DNA of 64,000 bases from NCBI GenBank assembly GCA_964413635.1, contig CAYPTH010000002.1, positions 1 through 64,000 of the forward strand, in the 5' to 3' direction. The notes under the pieces are model-generated. The model had not been told where the DNA came from. It saw only the letters and a list, made by a program, of their open reading frames with translations, and made no database searches. Below are positions 1-9,700 of the stretch, piece after piece. The first letter of the stretch is position 1. Each line of letters opens with the position of its first letter. This DNA comes from CAYFQV01 sp964413635 (lineage in GTDB: Bacteria; Spirochaetota; Spirochaetia; DSM-27196; PWMO01). A program made the translations under genes and the position numbers.

Positions 1-1136
1 GTCACGACACTCAGCAAACTCCCCTGGCGGTGCAAGGCTGCGAGATAGTCGTACAGTCCGACAGCTCCGGCGGCCGCGAAGACCGTAACGTGTCGTTCCG
101 CGGTTTCCCGGGGCTGCGGCATTTCCGACGTCCATTCAACAGCGGCCAACTCCCGGAGGAAGAGGTGCTCCTCCGACGCATCCACGAGCACCGGCGCCTC
201 ACTCTCAGGCAGTTCGGCCGTCACGCCGACACCCGCTTCGTGAAGTGCCAGACAGTAGCCGCCGAATACGGCCACCAGCCGATCGCAGAGCTCGCCGACG
301 AGTGTCGAATCACCGCTGTTTTCGAACCGCCTCGTATCGGTCAAAAAAGGGGCCGGAGCACCGGGATAGAGCACGCAATGCTGCGTCGCCAGCGGCGGCG
401 GTACCTCCTCCCCGATTCGCACCAGGAGCTCACCCCACCGTGCGAACATCTTCCAGTTGACCCGCCGAATATCGTCCCCGGGGACGTAGCGGCGAGTCTC
501 GAGGAGATCATCCGTTCGTTGCCGAATGGGAGAGCGCGCTCGCTCTCCGCCGACGTTAGAACCCGCCCGCAGGGAAATCTCCGGATTCTCGACAAGAGGG
601 AGCGCGCGGACGTGGAGCTCGGTGGGAACGTCGACACATCCGCGGCTGAAGCCCAAGAGGTCGCGCAGCTCAATGGACGCCGTCCAGGCGTGATAGCTGC
701 CGCGCTCGAGGTGCGGAGCCTGGAATCGACGCTCAGCGCGCCGGCCGGAGAGAGGAATCCCGAAGCGCAATTCCCGCTCTCCCGGACCCCGCAGCGACCC
801 GGACAGAGTGCTTACGAAGCCGGGAGGAGCCAAGATGGATGGAGGGGGAGCATCCGCGCGCCAAATCTCAACGGCGCTTCCGGCAAACACTTCGGCCGGT
901 GAAATGACAATGCCCAGGGACGAATCCCGACGCCGCACCGCGCGGGTGAGAAGGGCTGTAGCGACGAGCCCGGCAAGGGCAACGTAGGCGCCGAGCACCG
1001 CAATCCCCCCGCCGAGGAGCAAGCTTACCGGCTCGGTCCGGATCACGCCGACCGATAGCAGCACAACTCCCGAGGTGAGAACACCAATGCCGCTCGCGTT
1101 CCACCGATAGCGGCTACGAATGGAGTCGGTCGACAT
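1..1136 (-). CDS. DUF58 domain protein, 3' end beyond the window
   Basis: The frame is open from an ATG at 1136 to the window edge (378 codons), so the C-terminus is missing. Two membrane segments lie at about residues 16-32 and 38-63. The family signature follows at about 215-245, with the recognisable core RRYVPGDDIRRVNWK and then ARWGELLVR. DUF58 proteins usually sit beside MoxR ATPases and von Willebrand A proteins in Bat-like operons and are thought to act at the envelope; the biochemical role is unknown. The start overlaps the end of the MoxR gene by 23 bases, which suggests translational coupling. A VWA/BatA gene would be expected further left. The opposite strand is also open over much of this stretch but resembles no protein. 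Confidence 0.9.
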   Translation of the reverse strand, partial: MSTDSIRSRYRWNASGIGVLTSGVVLLSVGVIRTEPVSLLLGGGIAVLGAYVALAGLVATALLTRAVRRRDSSLGIVISPAEVFAGSAVEIWRADAPPPSILAPPGFVSTLSGSLRGPGERELRFGIPLSGRRAERRFQAPHLERGSYHAWTASIELRDLLGFSRGCVDVPTELHVRALPLVENPEISLRAGSNVGGERARSPIRQRTDDLLETRRYVPGDDIRRVNWKMFARWGELLVRIGEEVPPPLATQHCVLYPGAPAPFLTDTRRFENSGDSTLVGELCDRLVAVFGGYCLALHEAGVGVTAELPESEAPVLVDASEEHLFLRELAAVEWTSEMPQPRETAERHVTVFAAAGAVGLYDYLAALHRQGSLLSVV

Positions 1137-2094
1137 GGGAAAGGGTCACCTCTCGAATGAGCTCTCGCGGGTCGGTCCGCGCGTCTTGTAGCCGAATTCG
1201 ATGACCCAACACAGCTGGAGCAAGATCTATGATGTCCTGGTCGACAACGTAGCTTCGGTCGTTCACCAGGGCGAAGGCTCGGGCGGCGTGGATCAACATG
1301 AGCGATCCGCGGGGCGAGACGCCGTATTCGATTGCCCGATGGTCGCGGGTCGATCTTGCGACGTCGACCACCGCCTGATACAGGCTATCGTCCACGTGCA
1401 CCTCCCGGGCGGCCTGGCGCGCCTCCAGGATGTCCCGTCGCGTACACACCGGCTCCACCGTCGGCATGATGGTGACCGACGGATCGTCTTTCACGATTGC
1501 GAGCTCAACCTCCGAAGCGGGGTACCCAATTTCGAGACGCATGAGAAAGCGGTCGAGTTGTGCGAGGGGAAGCGGATAGGTCCCCTCCACCTCCACCGGG
1601 TTCTGGGTCCCCATGACGAAGAAGAGATCATCCATTTTGTAGGTGTGTCCGCCTACCGTGACCTGGCTCTCCGCCATAACCTCGAGAAGCGCCGATTGCA
1701 CCTTCGGCGTCGATCGGTTGATCTCGTCGGCAAGGACGATGTTGGCAAAAACGGGTCCCGGGGAAAAGACGAAGGCTCGTTTGTCCGGGTCGAAAATGTC
1801 CACGCCGGTGATGTCGTAGGGGAGAAGATCCGGAGTGAACTGGATCCGCCGAAAGGTGACGTGGCCTTCTCCATCCCGCTCATCCCCCTCGGGAGAGATG
1901 AGCGCCGCCAAGGTCTTCGCAACGGTTGTCTTCCCGAGGCCCGGTACATCCTCAATGAGCAGATGCCCACCCGTAATGAGGGAGCTGACGACCATTCGGA
2001 GGAAGTCGTCCTTACCGCGAATGACCCGGGAAAGCGAGGAAACAAGGCGGGACGCCAGGGCGGAGCTTGCTCGTGCAAGCTGCACGTTGTCCAT
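1114..2094 (-). CDS. MoxR-family AAA+ ATPase
   Basis: 326 residues, the usual MoxR length. The Walker A loop is DVPGLGKTT at about residues 49-57. The Walker B strand is IVLADEINR near 120, followed by the AAA_3 region and a C-terminal lid. MoxR ATPases are chaperone-like and help assemble or activate complexes with VWA-domain partners, typically encoded in the same operon as DUF58 proteins, as here. The gene is divergent from the PEP-binding-domain gene, with only 62 bases between them. No clear Shine-Dalgarno precedes the ATG, and a weak TACCGT box lies 7 bases before it, so a leaderless start is possible but weakly supported. Confidence 0.93.
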   Translation of the reverse strand: MDNVQLARASSALASRLVSSLSRVIRGKDDFLRMVVSSLITGGHLLIEDVPGLGKTTVAKTLAALISPEGDERDGEGHVTFRRIQFTPDLLPYDITGVDIFDPDKRAFVFSPGPVFANIVLADEINRSTPKVQSALLEVMAESQVTVGGHTYKMDDLFFVMGTQNPVEVEGTYPLPLAQLDRFLMRLEIGYPASEVELAIVKDDPSVTIMPTVEPVCTRRDILEARQAAREVHVDDSLYQAVVDVARSTRDHRAIEYGVSPRGSLMLIHAARAFALVNDRSYVVDQDIIDLAPAVLGHRIRLQDARTDPRELIREVTLSHVDRLHS

Positions 2095-2156
2095 GAGGAA
2101 GACGGTAGCACGGATAGACGCGCCGCTTCAATCTTGCCGGGGGTGCGCCGAGGGAG

Positions 2157-4481
2157 ATGGCGGTTTATAATTCGCCCGTGGACTACCGTGAGCATCTCCT
2201 CTATCAACTGATATTCCGTGAGGGCGTTCGACTCAAGGACGTCGTCGACACCTTTGAGCGCGTCGTGGAAGAGCGCGGCGTCGCGAGCGTGCAAGAGCTC
2301 CAGGAGCAGGCCGAGAATCATCCGCCGGCGCAGTACTTCTCCGATCCCTGGACCTCCGTCATCCAGCCGGAGCATGTCTATGCGGCCCACCTCATGGGCA
2401 CCGCCTTCGAGGCCTTCGACGACAGTGAGGTTCTCGACTACATCAACCTCGCCCACAAGGAGGAGCTCGCCCGACGCATATGGTCCGAGCTCCATACCGA
2501 CGAGCTCGACATGCGCCGGGTCGAACGCCTCCTGTCGGACTTCTACGAGCTCCCGGTCGGGTTCAGCCAGATCTCACCCAACATTGCAATTGGGATCCGC
2601 GTACATCTGATCAACGCCTTTATCAGCGACAACCTATTCTTCATTGGCGTTGCCAAACACTACATCAACATGCGCGACATCCACCGGCTGATCCAGCGCT
2701 TCGTGGGCCGCCACGTCGCGCACAGCCGGATCGGCGGGAAGTCCGCCGGCGTGATCCTGGCCAACCGCATCCTCAAGCCGACTCTCGGGGAACCCACCGG
2801 ACTGGAAGACGAGATTTCCGAAATCACCGCCTACTTCGTCACCTCTCAGGTCTTCAACAGCTTCATTGAGCACAACCGCCTCGAGGAGGCGCACGGCTTC
2901 AAGTACTTGGAGCCGGATGAGATCGAGAAGCGGCAGCAACGCTTACAGCGACAGATGATGGCGGGGAGCTTCCCCGAGGAGATCGAGGAGCGCTTCGAAG
3001 AGATGCTCAAACGGATCGGTGAGGGGCCGATCATCGTGCGGTCCTCCAGCCTCCTCGAAGACTCGATGGGTTTCCCCTTCTACGGGAAGTACGATTCGGT
3101 CTTCATTGCCAACCAGGGAAGCTTCGAGGAGCGCTGCGAGGAGCTTCTCGTCGCAATCAAGACGGTCTTTCTCGGCATCTTCGGCGGCAGCGTTATCCAG
3201 TATCGCAAGGACAAGAACCTATTGGACTACAAGGACATGATGTGTGTCCTCGTACAGCCGGTGGTGGGCAAACAGTACGGGAAGTACTTCTTTCCCGCCG
3301 CCGCGGGCGTCGCAGTCTCGCAGAACATGTACCGATGGAACAAACGTATCCGCCGTGAGGACGGATTCATGCGCCTGGTCATGGGCTTGGGCACGCGCGC
3401 GGTGGAGCGCTCAGGAGACGACTACACGCGCGTCGTCGCGCTCTCTCACCCCAGCCTCCGGCCCGAGGCGACCGTCGGCGCGCAGATGCGCTACTCTCAG
3501 CGCTACGTGGACGTGCTGAACCTCGAAACGAAGGAGGTAGAGACGGTCCACTTCGTCGATCTGGTCAACGAGATCCGTCGCGAGGCGCCGGGGTCCATGG
3601 ATCCGTCGCGCATCATCTCCGTCGTGGAGGAGGACCGCCTCATGACGCCGGTCCGATTCCCGAGCCACCTCGACTACGGCCAGGCGGCAATCACCTTTGA
3701 CGGGGAGATCGCGCAGGGCGAGCTTCCGACCCTCATGCACCGTGTCCTGAAGAAGTTGGAGTCCGCCTACGGAACCGCCGTCGAGGTGGAGTTCGCCTTC
3801 GACGGCGAGCAACTCTACGTCCTCCAGTGCCGGCCCCTCAACGAGGCGAGCTACTCCATGCAGAAGGTGGAGATACCGAGTTACGACGAGAAGGACCTGG
3901 TATTCGACACGACCCGGGATGTTGTGCGAAGTGCCGTGCTCAACGACATTCGCTACGTGGTCTACGTGGACGGCGACGCCTACCACGCCCTGCCGCGGGG
4001 TTCCGACAAGGTGCATGTGGCGCGGATCGTCGGGCGGGCGAACCGCGCCCTCACCGGGCGCCGCTTCATCCTCATTGGGCCGGGACGGTGGGGAAGCAAC
4101 AACATCGACCTCGGGGTAAAGGTCGCCTACGGGGACATAAACAACGCGACCATGCTGATTGAGGTCGCCGAAGAGCGGAGCGGCTACATCCCCGAGGTGA
4201 GCTTCGGCACGCACTTCTTCCAGGACCTGATAGAGGCGGACATCATTCCCCTCCCCCTCTATCCGGATAACGAGGAGTCGACCTTTCAGAGTGATTTGCT
4301 TCTAAACGGCGTGAACGTCCTGCGGGAGTTTGTTCCGGAAGCCGCCATGGCGGAGCTTCCCAATGCCGAAGAGGTCGTGCGGATCGTGGACATTGCCGCG
4401 ACGGCACGGGACCGGACCATGGACGTCTATCTGGACGCGCCGAGCAACCGCGCCATCGCGCTGCTGCGACCGGCGCGGTGA
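2157..4481 (+). CDS. PEP/pyruvate-binding (PPDK N-domain) protein without the phosphotransfer domains
   Basis: 774 residues. The N-terminal 190 residues are not recognised. A pyruvate phosphate dikinase/PEP synthase ATP-grasp domain follows: IGGKSAGV at 192-199, PIIVRSSSLLEDS at about 291-303, then the C-terminal LYVLQCRPL that ends the nucleotide-binding half near residue 557. The last 200 residues are unlike the PEP synthase swivelling His domain and TIM barrel, and neither the catalytic His motif nor a PEP-binding barrel is seen. It may therefore bind ATP and act as a phosphotransferase or regulator rather than as PEP synthase. The ATG follows AGGGAG directly, so a downstream start (GTG at 2177) cannot be excluded. 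Confidence 0.75.
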   Translation: MAVYNSPVDYREHLLYQLIFREGVRLKDVVDTFERVVEERGVASVQELQEQAENHPPAQYFSDPWTSVIQPEHVYAAHLMGTAFEAFDDSEVLDYINLAHKEELARRIWSELHTDELDMRRVERLLSDFYELPVGFSQISPNIAIGIRVHLINAFISDNLFFIGVAKHYINMRDIHRLIQRFVGRHVAHSRIGGKSAGVILANRILKPTLGEPTGLEDEISEITAYFVTSQVFNSFIEHNRLEEAHGFKYLEPDEIEKRQQRLQRQMMAGSFPEEIEERFEEMLKRIGEGPIIVRSSSLLEDSMGFPFYGKYDSVFIANQGSFEERCEELLVAIKTVFLGIFGGSVIQYRKDKNLLDYKDMMCVLVQPVVGKQYGKYFFPAAAGVAVSQNMYRWNKRIRREDGFMRLVMGLGTRAVERSGDDYTRVVALSHPSLRPEATVGAQMRYSQRYVDVLNLETKEVETVHFVDLVNEIRREAPGSMDPSRIISVVEEDRLMTPVRFPSHLDYGQAAITFDGEIAQGELPTLMHRVLKKLESAYGTAVEVEFAFDGEQLYVLQCRPLNEASYSMQKVEIPSYDEKDLVFDTTRDVVRSAVLNDIRYVVYVDGDAYHALPRGSDKVHVARIVGRANRALTGRRFILIGPGRWGSNNIDLGVKVAYGDINNATMLIEVAEERSGYIPEVSFGTHFFQDLIEADIIPLPLYPDNEESTFQSDLLLNGVNVLREFVPEAAMAELPNAEEVVRIVDIAATARDRTMDVYLDAPSNRAIALLRPAR

Positions 4482-4525
4482 ACGAGCCCGCAGCGCCGCG
4501 GACCGTTCACCGCCTTTGACGCGAC

Positions 4526-5779
4526 TTACACCCAGCCCCTGAGCTTACACGCCGTGGCTACACGATCCACGGAGATCGCGTAGGCGGCGGTGCGCATGTC
4601 GAGGGTTTTCTCCTGTGCCATCTGATGCGTCTCCGCAAAGGCGCGGGTCATGCGCTGATCGAGCTGCCGGTGCACATCTTCCTCGAGCCAGTAGTAGTTG
4701 TAGGTATTCTGCACCTGCTCGAAGTAAGAGACCGTCACGCCCCCGGCATTCGCGAGGAAGTCGGGAATCACGAAGACGCCGCGTTTGTAGAGAATGTCGT
4801 CCGCCTCCGGCGTCGTGGGTCCGTTGGCCAATTCACAGACGATCTTTGCCGTCACCGCATCGGCGTTCTCTTTGCTAATGGCATTCTCCAGCGCCGAGGG
4901 GAGGAGAATGTCGGCATCAACCGTGAGCACATCATCCGGCTCGATCGGCGAACCGCTCTTGAAGCCTTCGAGGGTCGACTCCTTGAGCTTGTGATTGATG
5001 GCCGCATCCACCGGAATGCCGTCGGGATTGTGTACGCCGCTGCGGGAGTCACAGATGGCAACGATCTTGCAGCCGAGGAGCTCCTCCGCCAATCGCGCCG
5101 CAAACTGTCCGGCGTTCCCGAAGCCCTGAATTGCAACCCGGGCTCCCTTGGGATTGATGCCGAGGGCTTTGCACGCCTCGCGTACGGTGTAGATGCCGCC
5201 CCGGGCGGTGGCGTCCATCCGCCCGGCGGAGCCGCCGATCGGCAAGGGCTTACCGGTTATGACGCCGGGGTGCTTCTCCCCGGAGAGAACCTCGAACTCA
5301 TCCATCATCCACGCCATGATCTGCGGATTGGTGTAGACGTCCGGGGCGGGCACGTCCCGGTGGACTCCGAAAATCTTCCCGGCGGCGCGGATGTAGCCAC
5401 GAGCGAGACGCTCCTTCTCGCTATGCGAGAGCTCCTTGGGGTTGCAGGTGATACCCCCCTTGCCGCCGCCGAGGGGCAGGTCGACAACCGCCGTCTTCCA
5501 GGTCATCCAGGCGGCAAGGGCCCGAACGGTATCGATCGTCTCATTGGGGTGCCACCGGAGCCCACCCTTCGTGGGGCCCAGGGCGCTGTTGTACTGCACA
5601 CGGTAGCCCTTGAAGATTCGAACGTCTCCGTTGTCCATCTTCAGGGGAATCGTAAATACGTGCTCCCGCATGGGCTCGCGAAGGAGCGCCCGCAGGGCAG
5701 AGTCGAGATTGAGGATGTCCGCGGCCTTATCGAATTGGGCTTGGGCCATCGTAAAGGGGTTGAGAGCTTCGCGTTGCAT
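4526..5779 (-). CDS. gdhA: Glutamate dehydrogenase (Glu/Leu/Phe/Val family)
   Basis: 417 residues, the hexameric short-form length. It catalyses reversible oxidative deamination of glutamate to 2-oxoglutarate and ammonia. The substrate-binding lysine is in GPTKGGLRWHP (K71), and further conserved lysines are K95 (WMTWKTAVVD) and K107 (LGGGKGG). The Rossmann motif GFGNAG lies near 220, and SYFEQVQN near the C-terminus is typical. Coenzyme preference cannot be told from sequence alone. A good Shine-Dalgarno (AAAAGGAG) sits 7 bases before the ATG. It is convergent with the gene to its left and divergent from the methyltransferase at 5911. Confidence 0.95.
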   Translation of the reverse strand: MQREALNPFTMAQAQFDKAADILNLDSALRALLREPMREHVFTIPLKMDNGDVRIFKGYRVQYNSALGPTKGGLRWHPNETIDTVRALAAWMTWKTAVVDLPLGGGKGGITCNPKELSHSEKERLARGYIRAAGKIFGVHRDVPAPDVYTNPQIMAWMMDEFEVLSGEKHPGVITGKPLPIGGSAGRMDATARGGIYTVREACKALGINPKGARVAIQGFGNAGQFAARLAEELLGCKIVAICDSRSGVHNPDGIPVDAAINHKLKESTLEGFKSGSPIEPDDVLTVDADILLPSALENAISKENADAVTAKIVCELANGPTTPEADDILYKRGVFVIPDFLANAGGVTVSYFEQVQNTYNYYWLEEDVHRQLDQRMTRAFAETHQMAQEKTLDMRTAAYAISVDRVATACKLRGWV

Positions 5780-5910
5780 GTACCGTCTCCTTTTCGTCTA
5801 TCTGCGCGCCGACGTCTCGCTTGAACAGGCGCTGAGTGTCGGTCAAAATGCCTCTTTAGAGGAGTGTCGGAGTGCCGAGATTGTAACACGGCATCTCCCG
5901 TTTTCCGAGC

Positions 5911-6771
5911 ATGAATTCATCCGTTCAACGATACTACGACCGCAACACCGCCCGCTTTCTCCGTTACGGCCACGGTCGCTCCGCCGGTGCAATCCACCGC
6001 GCGGTCTGGGGCCCGGACGTGCGCTCGAGACACGAGGCAATGCAATATGTGAATGCGCTGATCGCCGAGCGGGCGCGCAAGCTCGAAGCGGCACGTGTCC
6101 TCGACGCCGGCTGCGGAGTCGGCGGCACCATGGCAAGCGTCGCGGCGGCGGGTGTGCCCCTTGTGGTGGGAATAACCATAAGCACCGTGCAGCAGCAGAG
6201 TGGGGAGCGCTTCCTTGCGGATCAGCTCCCGGCGGGGGACACGCAGTGGGAGATTTACACCGGAGACTTCTGCGACGCGGACTTCATGACCGCTTTGGGC
6301 GAAGGCCGAGCCTTCGACCTCGTGTATTTCGTGGAATCATTCATTCACGCACCCTGCGCGTACCGCGTTCTCGACTACGTGTCGAGTCTCCTGAAACCGA
6401 GTGGCCGAGTCCTGATCTGTGACGACTTCCTCTCGGAGGAAGCACCCCAGGAAGCAGGCGCCCCGGAAGCTCGGCCGTTGCGCGAGTTTCGCGAAGGTTG
6501 GCACGTTGAGAACCTCGGCACCATTTCCGCCCTGAAGGATGCGGCGGCGGCGCGGGGGTTCAGCGTGGAGAGTGCCCGCGACCTTACGCCCTACCTCGAG
6601 CTCGGTCGGTGGCGCGACCGGATCATCCGCGCCCTCGTTCCCCTCTTGCGCGTCCTTCCCCTTCCCTTCGCCTGGCGCGACAACTTCATTGGCGGCAACG
6701 CCATCCAGGAGTGTCTCCGCAACGGCTCCGTTCGCTACTACCTGCTTGAGCTCACACGGCGAGCCGCCTGA
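5911..6771 (+). CDS. Class I SAM-dependent methyltransferase
   Basis: 286 residues. SAM motif I is VLDAGCGVGG at residues 63-72, followed by a GITIS-type strand and an acidic motif FDLVYFVES. The layout resembles the Erg6/tocopherol/glycine-sarcosine methyltransferase group that acts on small or lipid substrates, but the substrate cannot be named. The C-terminus (PLLRVLPLPFAWR, then NFIGGNAIQE) fits the sterol/quinone-type members. The 3' end overlaps the convergent addA end by 34 bases. No Shine-Dalgarno was seen before the ATG. Confidence 0.85.
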   Translation: MNSSVQRYYDRNTARFLRYGHGRSAGAIHRAVWGPDVRSRHEAMQYVNALIAERARKLEAARVLDAGCGVGGTMASVAAAGVPLVVGITISTVQQQSGERFLADQLPAGDTQWEIYTGDFCDADFMTALGEGRAFDLVYFVESFIHAPCAYRVLDYVSSLLKPSGRVLICDDFLSEEAPQEAGAPEARPLREFREGWHVENLGTISALKDAAAARGFSVESARDLTPYLELGRWRDRIIRALVPLLRVLPLPFAWRDNFIGGNAIQECLRNGSVRYYLLELTRRAA

Positions 6772-9700
6772 ATTGCCGCATCCACCTCATCCTCGGAATA
6801 GACCGTCTCGAGCTCGTACTCATTGCCGTGGCGGAGGTAGTGAAGCACTGATACCGCCGGCTTTCCCGAAAGGGCCGCGGCCGCCTTCCGGTAGAGGTAC
6901 ATCTGCAGAGCGTGGCGCTCCGGGTCAAGGCGCTGATCAGTCTTGAGGTCGATGACAACGGCACGGTCCGCCTCTTCGAGGTAGAAGTCGAACTGTCCAT
7001 GTATCCGTACGGTCTCGTCCCGGCTGCGGTGCGACAGGACGAAGGCCTCCTCGATCTTGACGGCACCTCGCTGTTCTCGAAGGCGCAGACCCCACGGCGA
7101 CTCCACGAAGCGCCGCGCCAGCTTGTATGCCTCCGGCAGGAGCGCCGTGAGCTCGCCCTGCGAGGCGCGCCGGCGCAGATCAAGGGGGAGCACGTCGGGA
7201 CTGATCGGCAGGGTCTCCACATCCTCGGCGGTGACCATGGCGTCCACAAGCGCGTGGGATAGGGATCCGAAGAGCGCCTCGGTGCTCCCAGAGTCCTCCG
7301 CGCCACGAGATTCCCCGGCGGCAGCCTCAACGCCCGCGCCCTCCCCGGCGGCATCTTGCCCCGGCGTCGGCCGTTGGTCCGCGGCCGCCGCGAGCTCGGT
7401 AACGGAGAAGTCCCTGCGGGAGACCGTGCGCTCCGGAGTGGGGACGGAAGCGAGCGCCTGCGCGTACGCGCCGAGGTCGGTACGCGAAGCTGAACCGCGC
7501 CGTCGGTAGAGCGTGGCGCGGGCAACTCTGGGAATCGGGGCAAGCTCGACACCGGCCGCGGAAGCGTCCGGAGTCCCGGATTCCGCTCCGTCGGTGGCGA
7601 GGGCCTCCGGATCGGCGCCGATCCCGCGGAGCACCATGTTCAGAAGGTGATCTTCGGAGCGGTAGTTCTGTTTCGTGAAGACGCCCGAGACAATGAGATG
7701 GTTCTGCGCCCGCGTCGTTGCAACGTAGAGGAGGCGCTTGAGCTCGGCGCGGTCTCGAGCTTTGTCCTCCTCTCGGCCCACCTGAAAGAAGTAGTTGCTC
7801 CGGGTTCGATTGTCGATCGCCCACTCCCGGGTAGGAAGATTGAAGGTCAAGCCGTGCTCGTCGGAGATGTAGAAGGGACTCGTGCCCATCCCGTCGGCGC
7901 GGCCCGTGTTCCCTGCATTGGCAAGGAAGACAATCGGGAACTCGAGCCCCTTGGACTTGTGAATGGTCATGATCTGCACCGCCGGGCGACCGTGGACATC
8001 GATCTCCACATCCTCGGCTCGCTGGTACTGACCCAACTGTCCACGGAGCGCCTCGACGAAGGCCGCCAGGGGTTCCCGTGCATGGAGGCGCGCGAGCTCC
8101 AAGAGGTAGTCGTAGTGTTCCGCATAGGCGTGCAGCGACGGGTCACGCAACACCAGGTAGCGATAGCCCAGAGCGTACCAGATCTCGCTCACGAGCTCGG
8201 AATGGGCAACGGAATCCGCCAGTCCCCGGAGGCGCCGGTAGATCTCTCCTCCCCGGGCCAGACGGTCGGCATCGTCCTCCGCCGGCAAATCCATGAGACT
8301 TCCCGAGATCTCGAATGGGGAGGCGTCGCGCCGGGAGGCGCCATGTGCCAGAACCACGCCAATGCCGTCGTCCGACAAGCCCACCAAAGGCGACCGTAAG
8401 GCCGCGGCGTAGGCAAGACGATCCTCGGGCACCGTCACCAGGCGCAACCAGGCGTAGGCGTCGTAGGCCGGCGCCTCCAGGAATAGACTGCGCACGCTCT
8501 GAGTTTGATAGGGAATACCGAGGGCGCGGAAGACGCGTTCGAAGATGATCTGGTTCCCGGAGGAGCGCAGCAGAACCGCAATGTCGCCAAAGCCAGGGTT
8601 TGTGGTGGTGCCGTCCGCTGCGGTAATGGGACGCCCCGTGCCTGCGGTTGCCTGGAGGATCCGCTGGGCAATTGCGTAGGCTTCCGCCTCATCAGGACGG
8701 AGCGCCTCACTCCGGTCGGACTCCCCGCGAAGGTCGTCCCGGGGAGCGTAGAGTACCTCGACCGAGGCGGGTTGCTCTGCGGCGGCCGGCCCCGCCTGAA
8801 GCGATTCGAAGCGTGCCTCGTAGCCGGCACGAGTGGCTTCATCGTCACCTTGCATGACGTGCTCAAAGAGCACGTTGTAGAAGTCGATGAGCCCCTTCGC
8901 GCTGCGGTAATTGGTTCGAAGGAGTACCGGGTCGCTGCCCTGGGCAGAGAGCTCATCCGAAAGACCCTTGAAGGCGCGCACGTCGGCGCCGCGGAAGCGG
9001 TAGATCGACTGTTTTTCGTCGCCGACGAAGAAGAGCTTTTCCGGCTGGAGCAGTGACGCGTCGGGGTCGAGGACGCGATCGGAAACCGCGCGCTCATCTA
9101 AGGAGAGGAGGTAGAGGAGGCGTTTCTGCTCCTCGTTGTTGTCCTGGAACTCGTCGATCATGACACGGTCGAATCGAGAGGCGAAAAAGCGCCGAATATC
9201 CGGGAGCTCCGCGAGGGCGTAGATGGCCATGGTCAAGACGTCCCGGTAGGAGAGGAGGCCGCGGCGCCGCTTTTCGTGGGCCAGGTCGGCGCGAAAGGCC
9301 GCGACCAGCCGGAAGAGCTCGCCGAGCTCCTCACGCAGGCGAAGCGTCTCTCCCAGGCTCACGATGAGCTCCGCCCGGCCGCGGAGCTCCGCACCCAGCT
9401 CGTGAAAGGCCTTGAGATTGGGGTCGGACTTCTTGCCGGATCGCCGGTCGAAGCGCAGGAGCGCCTCCAAGCGCGTGCGAAGGGCGGTCAAGTAGCCTTC
9501 ATCGAGCTCAGGCGGCGGCTGAAGCAGCTCCCACCGGATTCCTGCAATTGCTTCCCGCCGCGCGTCCAGCGCCGTGGAGGCCTCAGTCTCTACGGCAAGA
9601 AGCCGCTGCGCTCCGGCTCGGAGCTCGGCAATCTGATTCTCCAGTGCTTCGACCAGGGCATTGACCTGTCGGGAATGCATCCCTGCGAAATCCTGCTCCG

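Noticed and set aside
30..902. Long plus-strand open frame (290 codons) opposite the DUF58 gene
   Set aside because: Its product resembles nothing and the minus strand encodes an unmistakable DUF58 protein; GC-rich codons leave the other strand open.
1201..2211. 336-codon plus-strand open frame opposite moxR
   Set aside because: Antisense shadow of a clear MoxR gene, no ribosome site and an unlikely composition.
4625..5824. 399-codon plus-strand open frame opposite gdhA
   Set aside because: Shadow of glutamate dehydrogenase; no motif.
5851..5862. CCTCT-TT-AGAGG inverted repeat between gdhA and the methyltransferase gene
   Set aside because: Only five base pairs and not placed next to convincing promoter boxes.
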